A stretch of DNA of 5,267 bases from Candidatus Atribacteria bacterium (lineage in GTDB: Bacteria > Atribacterota > Atribacteria > Atribacterales > Atribacteraceae), in the NCBI GenBank assembly GCA_003561145.1, contig PWXL01000240.1:1-5267 (forward strand). The letters run 5' to 3'. This document shows positions 1-5,267 of the stretch, one piece after another. The position numbers and the translations under genes were made by a program. How positions within the stretch are numbered: position 1 is the first letter of the stretch; each line of letters opens with the position of its first letter. Under the pieces are notes generated by a model that saw only the letters and a list, made by a program, of their open reading frames with translations, had not been told where the DNA came from and did no database searches.

Positions 1-9
1 GAATATGTG

Positions 10-37
10 TTGATAATGCTGTGCACTTCCGTATAAT
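10..37 (+). promoter_or_regulatory. Sigma-70-type promoter of the operon
   Basis: A TTGATA -35 box (10-15) and a perfect TATAAT -10 box (32-37) are separated by 16 bp, one short of the optimal 17. There is no extended -10 TG. Transcription should begin near 43-45, giving a leader of about 30 bases before the regulator start at 74. It is the only convincing promoter seen in the window, so it probably drives all four genes. The palindromic operator begins two bases after the -10 box. Boxes are seen directly; activity is inferred. Confidence 0.85.
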
Positions 38-38
38 A

Positions 39-58
39 GTGAGTAAGTACTTACTCAC
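39..58. promoter_or_regulatory. Perfect 20-bp palindrome, probable TetR-family operator
   Basis: GTGAGTAAGT is followed immediately by its exact reverse complement ACTTACTCAC, with no spacer and no mismatch. The dyad does not extend further (A38 and A59 do not pair). It lies directly downstream of the -10 box and covers the expected transcription start, so a bound dimer would block RNA polymerase. The TGA-N12-TCA core is similar in form to operators of several TetR-family repressors, for example the Bacillus fatty-acid regulator FadR. The adjacent tetR-type gene is the obvious candidate for the binding protein. The palindrome is seen; the binding partner is inferred. Confidence 0.85.
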
Positions 59-60
59 AC

Positions 61-66
61 AGGGAG
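61..66 (+). promoter_or_regulatory. Ribosome binding site of the TetR-family gene
   Basis: AGGGAG lies 7 bases before the ATG at 74, a good Shine-Dalgarno match and spacing, and it fixes this start. It begins three bases after the operator palindrome. Confidence 0.75.
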
Positions 67-73
67 TGTATTC

Positions 74-712
74 ATGAAGCAGCCTATTCAGACGAAAGAA
101 AAGATCATAACTTCAGCCAGAAAATTATTTTCCGAGAAAGGTTTCAAGGGAGCGACCACCGCCGCTATAGCCAAAAGTGCTGGAATTTCTGAAGGAACAA
201 TCTACCGGCACTTCACAAGCAAGGAAGAGCTGTTGGCGGCTTGTGTTATCCCCGTCCTGGAAGACCTGGTGGAAAAAATGGATATTGATTTTTCTAAAAT
301 ACAAGACTTAAGAAAATTGGTTATGACAGTTTTGCAAATTCGCCTTGAGAGTTTTGAGAGACATTACGAGACCTTCCGAATTTTGTTCAATGAACTACCA
401 TACTCCCAAGAGATGCTTAATGGATACCTCTCTTTTTTAGCCCAGCAGGAAAGTCGATTGTCCAGGATGACTGAACATATACAAATGTTAGGTAATTTCA
501 GCAGAAGCAGAAATTACATGATTTTTGGTTTGGGTCAGATTATGTCCCTCTGGTTGCTGGTCAATTTCAAAGAATGGCAAAAAGACGAGAAGCTTGCCTT
601 TTCCGGTGGAATGTTACATATTTCTGAAGATCATATTTTGGATGATCTCGCTGATTATATCCTGTATGGGATATCCGGTGTTCCCGGCAAAGAACATGAG
701 AGCAGAGATTGA
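74..712 (+). CDS. TetR/AcrR-family transcriptional regulator
   Basis: This 212-residue protein has the usual TetR-family length. Residues 12-56 form the N-terminal DNA-binding domain. The helix-turn-helix is at about 26-47, with the family hallmarks TTAAIAKSAGISEGTIYRHF and then TSKEELL. The rest is a predicted all-helical ligand-binding and dimerisation domain that I cannot assign to a subfamily. The start at 74 is set by AGGGAG 7 bases upstream. As the first gene behind a promoter with a perfect palindrome, it most likely represses its own operon and is released by a small molecule, perhaps a pump substrate. Its base composition is AT-richer than the pump genes: by hand count 216 of 540 bases (121-660), or 40%, are G or C. 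The final residues (KEHESRD) are a polar tail. The family call is firm; the effector is unknown. Confidence 0.95.
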   Translation: MKQPIQTKEKIITSARKLFSEKGFKGATTAAIAKSAGISEGTIYRHFTSKEELLAACVIPVLEDLVEKMDIDFSKIQDLRKLVMTVLQIRLESFERHYETFRILFNELPYSQEMLNGYLSFLAQQESRLSRMTEHIQMLGNFSRSRNYMIFGLGQIMSLWLLVNFKEWQKDEKLAFSGGMLHISEDHILDDLADYILYGISGVPGKEHESRD

Positions 713-721
713 GAAGACTAT

Positions 722-746
722 AAGGGGGTTAAAGATGAGATGGTGA
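722..746 (+). other. Strong Shine-Dalgarno with three-codon micro-ORF (possible leader peptide)
   Basis: AAGGGGG (722-728) is a strong ribosome binding site 6 bases before an ATG at 735. That ATG opens only Met-Arg-Trp-stop (735-746). The next ATG, at 754, starts the ATPase gene, whose own weaker GGTGA (742-746) overlaps the micro-ORF stop. Ribosomes may load at the strong site, translate three codons and reinitiate seven bases downstream, or the strong site may simply help recruit ribosomes to 754. The sequence is seen directly; function is inference and it may be coincidental. Confidence 0.3.
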
Positions 747-753
747 ATCACTG

Positions 754-1461
754 ATGCCCTCGGCGCTGATTGAAGCACGGAATATCAAGAAAATCTATCA
801 CATGGGAGAGGTCGATGTCTACGCCCTGAAAGGTGTGGACTTATGCCTCTATCATGGCGAGCTGGTGGTTGTGCTTGGTCACAGCGGATCGGGAAAAAGT
901 ACCCTGCTGAATATTATCGGTGGAATGGACCGAGTGAGCGAGGGTGAACTCTTCTTCGGTGAAAAAAGTCTTCACGATGCGGATGAAAGAGAGCTTACCG
1001 CCTTCCGGCGTGACGAAGTGGGCTTTGTCTTCCAGTTTTATAACTTGATGCCCAACCTCACAGCGTATGAAAATATTGGCCTTTCGGTACAACTTGCTTC
1101 CAATCCTCTTGATGTCGAAGCGCTCCTGAAGAAAATCGGTTTGAGTGACCGCCATGATCACTTCCCGTCCCAGCTTTCCGGAGGTGAACAGCAGCGAGTG
1201 GCTGTTGCCAGGGCCTTGGCGAAGAATCCACGAATGCTCCTTTGTGATGAGCCCACAGGTGCCTTGGACTTGCCGACCGGCATCCAGGTGTTGAAGCTCC
1301 TTCGGCAATTCTGCGGTGATTTCCGCAAGACCGTAGTTATCATCACCCACAACACGGCGATCAGTGATATAGCCGATAGAGGGGTGTACCTGAAAGATGG
1401 CCTGGTCGAGAAGGTAACGGTGAACGAACATCCTTTGCCGGCTGATGAGGTGAAGTGGTGA
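754..1461 (+). CDS. ABC transporter ATP-binding protein, LolD/MacB (FtsX-partner) class
   Basis: This 235-residue cytoplasmic ATPase is full length for the class and has every catalytic motif. These are the A-loop Tyr15, Walker A GHSGSGKST (42-50), Q-loop Gln94 within FVFQFYNLMP, signature LSGGEQQRVA (141-150), Walker B MLLCDEP with catalytic Glu166, the D-loop ALD and switch His199. The sequence FQFYNLMPNLTAYENI after the Q-loop is typical of LolD/MacB/YbbA ATPases, which pair with FtsX-type permeases. It should dimerise and power the permease encoded next to it. ATG 754 is the only usable start, because an in-frame stop lies at 736-738. GGTGA 7 bases upstream is a modest binding site. The D-loop reads ALDLPTG, with Leu where Ser is common, a mild variant. 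Its TGA shares one base with the permease ATG (TGATG), indicating translational coupling. It could export lipids, peptides or drugs; the ATPase alone does not tell. Confidence 0.96.
   Translation: MPSALIEARNIKKIYHMGEVDVYALKGVDLCLYHGELVVVLGHSGSGKSTLLNIIGGMDRVSEGELFFGEKSLHDADERELTAFRRDEVGFVFQFYNLMPNLTAYENIGLSVQLASNPLDVEALLKKIGLSDRHDHFPSQLSGGEQQRVAVARALAKNPRMLLCDEPTGALDLPTGIQVLKLLRQFCGDFRKTVVIITHNTAISDIADRGVYLKDGLVEKVTVNEHPLPADEVKW
1447..1453 (+). promoter_or_regulatory. Ribosome binding site that decides the permease start
   Basis: GAGGTGA inside the end of the ATPase gene lies 7 bases before ATG 1461. It is only one base from the in-frame GTG at 1455 and four from the GTG at 1458, too close for initiation. 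This favours ATG 1461 as the start. Confidence 0.8.
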
Positions 1462-3833
1462 TGCTTTGGAGAAAACTGCTCAGAGACATCTGGGGAAACA
1501 GGGGCTCTTACCTGGCCTGCCTGGTTATTGTGGCGATTGGACTTGTTATTTTCACAACATTCTCGATTGTCAGCGGTAACCTGAAGCTCTCTCAAGACAT
1601 GTTTTATCGTGAACAAAACTTTGCAGACGGTTTTGCGGAATTGGTCTTACTGCCGGAATCGGCACTGGAAAGACTCTCCCGGGTTGAAGGGATACGGGAG
1701 ATAAGCGGACGGGTGGTGCGGGAAGTGCTCGTTCAGCACCCTGAACGGGAGAGTGTCTATTTAAAGCTGGTTTCACTTGATTTGAGTGATCCACATCGGG
1801 TGAACGATATACGTCTTTTGGAAGGATGGGACCTCATCGACAAAGAGCCGAATGCCATTATCGACAGCCAGTTTTTTACGGCTAACGAATTGGAGCCAGC
1901 AGACGTGATCGATATTATCGCAGGCGGGAGACTTTGGGAACTGACAGTAGCCGGGTCAGGAATGAGTCCGGAATTTACCTATTTACTGCGGACACAGGCT
2001 GATATGTACCCAAACCCTGAACAGTTCGGAGTCGCTTTTTTACCCTTGGAGACCATGTGGACGCTCTTTCCGGATATGCGCGGCAGGGTGAATGACCTTG
2101 CTTTCACCCTGGAACCTTACGCCGAGTACGAAAGAGTAAAAGAACGGCTCGAACCGGAGCTGGAACGTTATGGGTTAATATCGCTGTATCCCCGTGATGA
2201 TCAGGTCAGCCACGTAATGTTGAGTGAAGAGATCAATGCAATTGAAACCATGTCGGGCATCCTGCCTCTTGTATTTTTGCTCATAGCGGCTTTGATTCTC
2301 TATATCATGTTGAAGCGCCTGGTCGAACACCAGCGCGGCCAGGTCGGCATATTGAAGGCACTTGGCTACAGTAACAGGCAAGTCCTCATTCATTACCTTT
2401 CTTACGCCTTACTGGTAGGAGCCGTTGGCGGACTGCTGGGAGGATCCTTGGGGATATTGCTGGCGAATCCATTCACCGCTTTGTTGCTCCAGTTTTTTAA
2501 CGTGCCCGAAGTATACGAAGGATTTTCGCTTTTGTACCTGCTGCATGGTTTGTTTCTGTCTTGTGCAATATTTCTGGCCGCCGGTTACCAGGGAAGCAAA
2601 CACGTGCTGAACCTTAAGCCGGCCGAAGCGATGCTACCGTCTTCGCCCGTATTCAGTAAAAAAACGTTGCCTGAGAAAATTGCTTTCATTCAGGCTATGC
2701 TGAGTATCCAGGGAAAAATGGCATTGAGAAACCTGCTTCGCAACCGGGGAAGAAGCACATTTCTTTTTTTCGGCATAATGTTGAGCTGTGCGGCGGTGGC
2801 CTTGACCTGGTCTATCAATGAACTGTTCTACAAGATGAATTTCTATCAATTTGAAGAAGTAGAAACATACGATGCTAAAATCACTCTTCTCGGTCCCTCA
2901 ACAAGGAGGCCAACCTGGCATGAGCTCGCTAACTTGTCTGAAACGGCACGGGTGGAGCCGATTGCGGAGGTGCCTGTAACTTTGACCCGGCACTGGCGGT
3001 CGGAGAGTATCGTTGTTATCGGAGTTCCCCATGAGAGTATTCTCTACAATATCCTTGATGCAGAGGGGAGGAGGGTATTTCCCGCAGGCGGGAGGATAAT
3101 CCTCTCAGAGCGATTGGCAGATAAACTCCAGGTATCGACGGGCGACCTCCTGGAAATAGAAAGTCCCTACCGCCGGGAGAGAGAGAACACCCAGAAGGTC
3201 GAGGTGTGCCGTGTCATCCCCCAATATATGGGCATGAACGCCTACATGGAGCTTTCTGCGCTGGATGAGACACTCGGGCAGGGTGATTTTGCGACCGCTT
3301 TTCTGGTAAATGTGGCCGGGGGTGAAGAATCGCTACGTTCATTGCGCAATCGTTATCTCGAAAGCGACGTGGTGGCTGGAATAGACAGCAGGGAGGAAAG
3401 AATCGCACAATCGGAAGAGCTTCTTGAGGCATTTGGAAGCATCATTTACGTGTTTGTCCTTGTCGGGGTCATCATATGTTTTGCCATTATTTACAGCTCG
3501 AGTTTTATTATCCTTTCCGAGCGTGAACGGGAAATTGCCTCCATGCGGGTGTTGGGAATGACCTCGGAAGAAGTATTTTCCGTGATTGCCCTTGAGCAGT
3601 GGTTTGTCGGCTTTTTCGCCATGCTGGCGGGACTTCCCCTGGCACAGTTCATGCAGTATGTAATGGCAGAAGAAATGAGTACGGATTTTTACACCCTGCC
3701 TTCCAGGCTGGCAGGATCATCCCTTGTTGCCGCTTTGGTGATCACGGCATTTTCTATCTGGTTCGCCCAGAGATTTGCCTTGAAACAGGTAAAAAAACTC
3801 ACCTTTGTTGATGTGCTGAAAACAAGGGAGTAA
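1461..3833 (+). CDS. ABC transporter permease, duplicated FtsX/MacB type
   Basis: The 790-residue product (from ATG 1461; GTG 1455 would add two residues but lacks a spaced ribosome site) is an inner-membrane permease with eight predicted helices: about 17-38, 264-285, 310-335, 354-376, 431-452, 659-683, 707-733 and 750-772. Each half has one helix, an external domain of 200 or more residues (39-263; 453-658) and three more helices, the FtsX-domain plan repeated twice. The halves are related: LLRDIWGNRG (6-15) matches ALRNLLRNRG (421-430), and the cytoplasmic coupling segments EHQRGQVGILKALGYS (289-304) and SEREREIASMRVLG (686-699) correspond. Both are hallmarks of FtsX/MacB permeases. One chain thus resembles a MacB dimer, and family knowledge (type VII ABC systems) suggests transfer of mechanical force to external domains rather than substrate passage through the membrane. 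It overlaps the ATPase stop by one base and precedes the fusion-protein gene. Substrate unknown. Confidence 0.94.
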   Translation: MLWRKLLRDIWGNRGSYLACLVIVAIGLVIFTTFSIVSGNLKLSQDMFYREQNFADGFAELVLLPESALERLSRVEGIREISGRVVREVLVQHPERESVYLKLVSLDLSDPHRVNDIRLLEGWDLIDKEPNAIIDSQFFTANELEPADVIDIIAGGRLWELTVAGSGMSPEFTYLLRTQADMYPNPEQFGVAFLPLETMWTLFPDMRGRVNDLAFTLEPYAEYERVKERLEPELERYGLISLYPRDDQVSHVMLSEEINAIETMSGILPLVFLLIAALILYIMLKRLVEHQRGQVGILKALGYSNRQVLIHYLSYALLVGAVGGLLGGSLGILLANPFTALLLQFFNVPEVYEGFSLLYLLHGLFLSCAIFLAAGYQGSKHVLNLKPAEAMLPSSPVFSKKTLPEKIAFIQAMLSIQGKMALRNLLRNRGRSTFLFFGIMLSCAAVALTWSINELFYKMNFYQFEEVETYDAKITLLGPSTRRPTWHELANLSETARVEPIAEVPVTLTRHWRSESIVVIGVPHESILYNILDAEGRRVFPAGGRIILSERLADKLQVSTGDLLEIESPYRRERENTQKVEVCRVIPQYMGMNAYMELSALDETLGQGDFATAFLVNVAGGEESLRSLRNRYLESDVVAGIDSREERIAQSEELLEAFGSIIYVFVLVGVIICFAIIYSSSFIILSEREREIASMRVLGMTSEEVFSVIALEQWFVGFFAMLAGLPLAQFMQYVMAEEMSTDFYTLPSRLAGSSLVAALVITAFSIWFAQRFALKQVKKLTFVDVLKTRE

Positions 3834-3837
3834 TGTG

Positions 3838-3842
3838 AGGGG
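3838..3842 (+). promoter_or_regulatory. Ribosome binding site that decides the fusion-protein start
   Basis: AGGGG followed by TGA lies 7 bases before ATG 3850. An in-frame GTG at 3835 has AAGGGAG (3824-3830) only 4 bases upstream, and an out-of-frame ATG at 3833 is stopped at once by TGA. ATG 3850 is the best start, though GTG 3835 (five more residues) is not excluded. Confidence 0.65.
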
Positions 3843-3849
3843 TGAAAGT

Positions 3850-5088
3850 ATGGCTGAGAGGAGCGATAAGCCTTTGAAAAATCATGAGCCGGGACAAAAG
3901 CAGAAAAGAAAGGGTCTGGGGAATGCTTCTCAGAAAAGAAAGAAAGTGTGGGTGATCATCCTGGCAGTAGTATTGGTAGCCATTGCTGCAGGGGTATATG
4001 GTTTTTTTGCCGCTGCGGATATCAGTGTCGATGTATACCGCCTAAGCCGCAGAGATTTCGCGATCAGTTTTACAGAAGACGGTTGGGTGATTCCGGATAA
4101 AGAGCGAAACGTGCATGCCGTATTTACCGCTCACATTGCAGAATTGATGGTAGAAGAGGGAGGCAGGGTGAATAAGGGCGATCTCTTGGCAGTTTTATGT
4201 ACGAGAGAAATCGGTTATACCCATGCAGAGCTGCAGTCAAACCTGGCCTCGATATCTGCAGAAAAGGATCAGGCCATGGTGGAACTCGAAGCAGCGGAAA
4301 GAGCGTACCGGCGGTTGAAAATCCTCTATGATCAGCATTGGGCTTCTGAAGTGGAGATGGAGGAAGCCGAGAAACTCTTGCAGACCTCGCGTTCCAGGGT
4401 GGAGAGTTTGGCTGCCCGCCAAGGAGCATTGAACGCGCAACTCCAAACGGTTGAGTATCATATGGAGAATTGCCGTATCTATGCCCCTTTTGGGGGAGTG
4501 GTGGCCAGAATGAAAGCCGAGGAAGGGATGCCTATTACCCCCCACACGCCGCTTTTGACGTTGTATCACCAAGAAAAGAGTGATGAGCTGAAGATTGAAA
4601 CCATGGTACTCACCAGGGATGTAGGCGATATAGAAGAAGGAATGAATGTCACACTGACGTACTTCCGCCGAGATGAGGACGTGGAATTTACCGGTAAGGT
4701 GATTGAAATAGCGCCCTATGCAGTTGAAAGCGTTTCACCGCTGGGGCTGGAAGAGGAGCGGGTGACTGTTACCATATCCTCGAAGGTTCCTGAAAACTTA
4801 CCGATCACATCCGGCTACAGGGTGGAAGTGAAATTCATAACCGCCGAACTTCCGGCTGTGGTGGTTGTTCCCCGGACCTCGCTCTTCACCTACGAGGGAG
4901 AAGATGCTCTCTTCGTTGTTGAAGACAACCGGCTCGAACTTCGCGAGATTACTACAGGACCTCGAACTCGTCATGAAATTGTGATTACCGATGGACTGGA
5001 GGAGGGTGATCTCGTAGTCCTTGATTACAGGCAGGACGGCATCGAAAAGGGAGCGCGCGTTTCCTGGCGCACTATCAACTCTTCATGA
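3850..5088 (+). CDS. Efflux periplasmic adaptor / membrane fusion protein (HlyD/MacA/RND-adaptor type)
   Basis: From ATG 3850 the product has 412 residues, normal for MacA/AcrA-like adaptors. Residues 1-32 are a hydrophilic cytoplasmic tail with 11 Lys/Arg. Residues 33-53 form one membrane anchor; there is no lipobox cysteine. Next come a first lipoyl half (about 85-118, with VHAVFTAHIAELMVEEGGRV), a coiled-coil hairpin (about 122-205) and a second lipoyl half (206-238, CRIYAPFGGVVARMKAEEG). A beta-barrel (about 246-330) and a membrane-proximal domain (about 334-405, starting VVVVPRTSLF) complete the standard order. The hairpin tip has Arg155, Leu159 and Ser166, the same spacing as the TolC-docking RLS motif of AcrA (R128, L132, S139). 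It should sit on the outer face of the permease and form a channel extension, probably hexameric. It starts 16 bases after the permease stop and is the last operon gene; no outer-membrane factor follows. Family call firm; TolC-type partner inferred. Confidence 0.95.
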   Translation: MAERSDKPLKNHEPGQKQKRKGLGNASQKRKKVWVIILAVVLVAIAAGVYGFFAAADISVDVYRLSRRDFAISFTEDGWVIPDKERNVHAVFTAHIAELMVEEGGRVNKGDLLAVLCTREIGYTHAELQSNLASISAEKDQAMVELEAAERAYRRLKILYDQHWASEVEMEEAEKLLQTSRSRVESLAARQGALNAQLQTVEYHMENCRIYAPFGGVVARMKAEEGMPITPHTPLLTLYHQEKSDELKIETMVLTRDVGDIEEGMNVTLTYFRRDEDVEFTGKVIEIAPYAVESVSPLGLEEERVTVTISSKVPENLPITSGYRVEVKFITAELPAVVVVPRTSLFTYEGEDALFVVEDNRLELREITTGPRTRHEIVITDGLEEGDLVVLDYRQDGIEKGARVSWRTINSS

Positions 5089-5114
5089 AAAAACTTGTAC
5101 ATTCCGTGAAGAGT
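5078..5114 (+). other. Stem-loop spanning the stop codon of the last operon gene
   Basis: ACTCTTCATG (5078-5087) pairs with CGTGAAGAGT (5105-5114) over ten positions including one T-G wobble. After one A-C mismatch, AA (5089-5090) pairs with TT (5102-5103). The loop is 11 bases (5091-5101) and the TGA stop (5086-5088) lies in the left arm. No T-run follows; the next bases are AAGAGGAGTG, so it is not a standard intrinsic terminator. It might protect the 3' end from exonucleases or be chance. Pairing is read directly; the role is inferred. Confidence 0.45.
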
Positions 5115-5139
5115 AAGAGGAGTGAGGAGGGAGTCAAAT

Positions 5140-5174
5140 TCAGAAGTCAGAAGTCAGAAGTCGGAATTCAGAAT
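5140..5174. repeat. Tandem 7-bp repeat, five units
   Basis: Five consecutive heptamers read TCAGAAG three times, then TCGGAAT and TCAGAAT. A degenerate piece (TCAAAT, 5134-5139) may be a sixth, eroded unit. The array is non-coding on the strand of the operon and sits between the fusion-protein gene and the end of the window. Such short arrays can arise by replication slippage; I recall similar TCAGAAG-like runs between genes in some Clostridia-like genomes, but cannot check this. The repeat is certain; its function is unknown. Confidence 0.85.
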
Positions 5175-5231
5175 GAAAGGCTGGAAGGCTGAAACAGGAG
5201 GAAGGATGCGTCGACTTTCAGCCGCTCTTTC
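5175..5231 (+). repeat. Near-direct repeat and hairpin after the heptamer array
   Basis: GAAAGGCTG (5175-5183) is followed directly by GAAGGCTG (5184-5191). The second copy supplies GGCTGAAA (5187-5194), which pairs perfectly with TTTCAGCC (5216-5223) across a 21-base loop. An outer GAAAG (5175-5179) can also pair with CTTTC (5227-5231), leaving an internal loop of 7 and 3 bases. The loop contains AGGAGG and an ATG. There is no adjacent T-run, so I do not call it a terminator. The bases are seen; biological relevance is open. Confidence 0.45.
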
Positions 5232-5256
5232 CCGGTCTTTACAGGATGGCTTTTGA
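5206..5256 (+). CDS. Possible 16-residue ORF or disrupted start of a downstream gene
   Basis: AGGAGG (5196-5201) lies 4 bases before ATG 5206, a strong though slightly close ribosome site. The frame reads MRRLSAALSRSLQDGF and stops at TGA 5254-5256. It could be a tiny peptide, a chance ORF, or the start of a gene whose frame is broken just before the window ends; the other two forward frames stay open to the last base. The stop follows a run of four T. I recognise no family. It is basic at the N-terminus with no clear membrane segment. Low confidence that it is a real gene. Confidence 0.2.
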   Translation: MRRLSAALSRSLQDGF

Positions 5257-5267
5257 GATTTTTCAAA

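Noticed and set aside
525..746. Forward open frame of 73 codons overlapping the end of the regulator gene
   Set aside because: It is Trp/Cys/Ile-rich out-of-frame translation of the regulator. Only its last three codons coincide with the micro-ORF described separately.
713..753. Separate promoter or terminator between the regulator and ATPase genes
   Set aside because: The 41-base gap shows no -35/-10 pair and no stem with a T-run, so read-through is the simpler reading.
841..1431. Long antisense open frame (196 codons) opposite the ATPase gene
   Set aside because: The + strand frame encodes every ABC ATPase motif; the antisense product has no recognisable domain and no plausible promoter, so it is a shadow.
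1455..1460. GTG start codons for the permease at 1455 and 1458
   Set aside because: GAGGTGA ends one and four bases before them, too close; ATG 1461 has the correct 7-base spacing and a TGATG coupling with the ATPase stop.
1158..1616. Antisense open frame of 152 codons across the ATPase/permease junction
   Set aside because: It crosses two well-supported genes, its product looks low in domain character, and nothing upstream suggests expression.
4124..4572. Two antisense open frames (101 and 111 codons) opposite the adaptor gene
   Set aside because: They lie wholly within the lipoyl and coiled-coil coding region and mutually overlap in different frames; no support.
5078..5120. Intrinsic terminator at the operon end
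   Set aside because: The stem is present but is followed by a purine-rich stretch, not a T-run, on either strand.
5140..5174. CRISPR-like array
   Set aside because: Units are 7 bp and directly abut with no spacers; no cas genes are present.
5252..5267. Small TTTGA/TCAAA hairpin at the very end
   Set aside because: Only five AT-rich pairs with a six-base loop, cut by the window edge; likely chance.

Overview
The window holds one complete, compactly arranged four-gene operon, all on the + strand. It encodes a TetR-family regulator (74-712), an ABC ATPase of the LolD/MacB class (754-1461), an eight-helix FtsX/MacB-type permease (1461-3833) and a membrane fusion (HlyD/MacA-type) protein (3850-5088). 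A short non-coding tail (5089-5267) carries a tandem heptamer repeat and two hairpins. I read the operon as a self-regulated tripartite-type export system. I did not find a clearly new biological system; the most interesting points are the operator architecture, the preserved TolC-docking signature in the fusion protein, and the repeat-bearing tail.

Regulation: a near-consensus sigma-70 promoter (TTGATA, 16 bp, TATAAT; 10-37) is followed at once by a perfect 20-bp palindrome (39-58) that covers the expected transcription start. This is the classic layout for a TetR repressor acting on its own promoter. The gaps inside the operon are 41, -1 and 16 bases and contain no visible terminator or second promoter, so the regulator, pump and adaptor are probably one transcript, induced by an unknown ligand.

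Mechanism (from family knowledge): the ATPase would dimerise under the permease, whose two halves each carry one helix, one large external domain and three helices, so a single chain resembles a MacB dimer. The fusion protein has an N-terminal membrane anchor, lipoyl halves flanking a coiled-coil hairpin, a beta-barrel and a membrane-proximal domain. It would extend the pump outward. Its hairpin tip has the R-x3-L-x6-S spacing that docks onto TolC in proteobacterial adaptors, yet no outer-membrane factor is encoded here. The substrate (drug, lipid, peptide or other) cannot be told from the sequence.

Organism: clear Shine-Dalgarno sites, a strong sigma-70 promoter, moderate G+C (roughly 50% in the pump genes, about 40% in the regulator) and the protein style suggest a bacterium, perhaps a Bacillota/Clostridia-like anaerobe. 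The docking motif would fit an organism with an outer membrane. This placement is a guess, not a determination.
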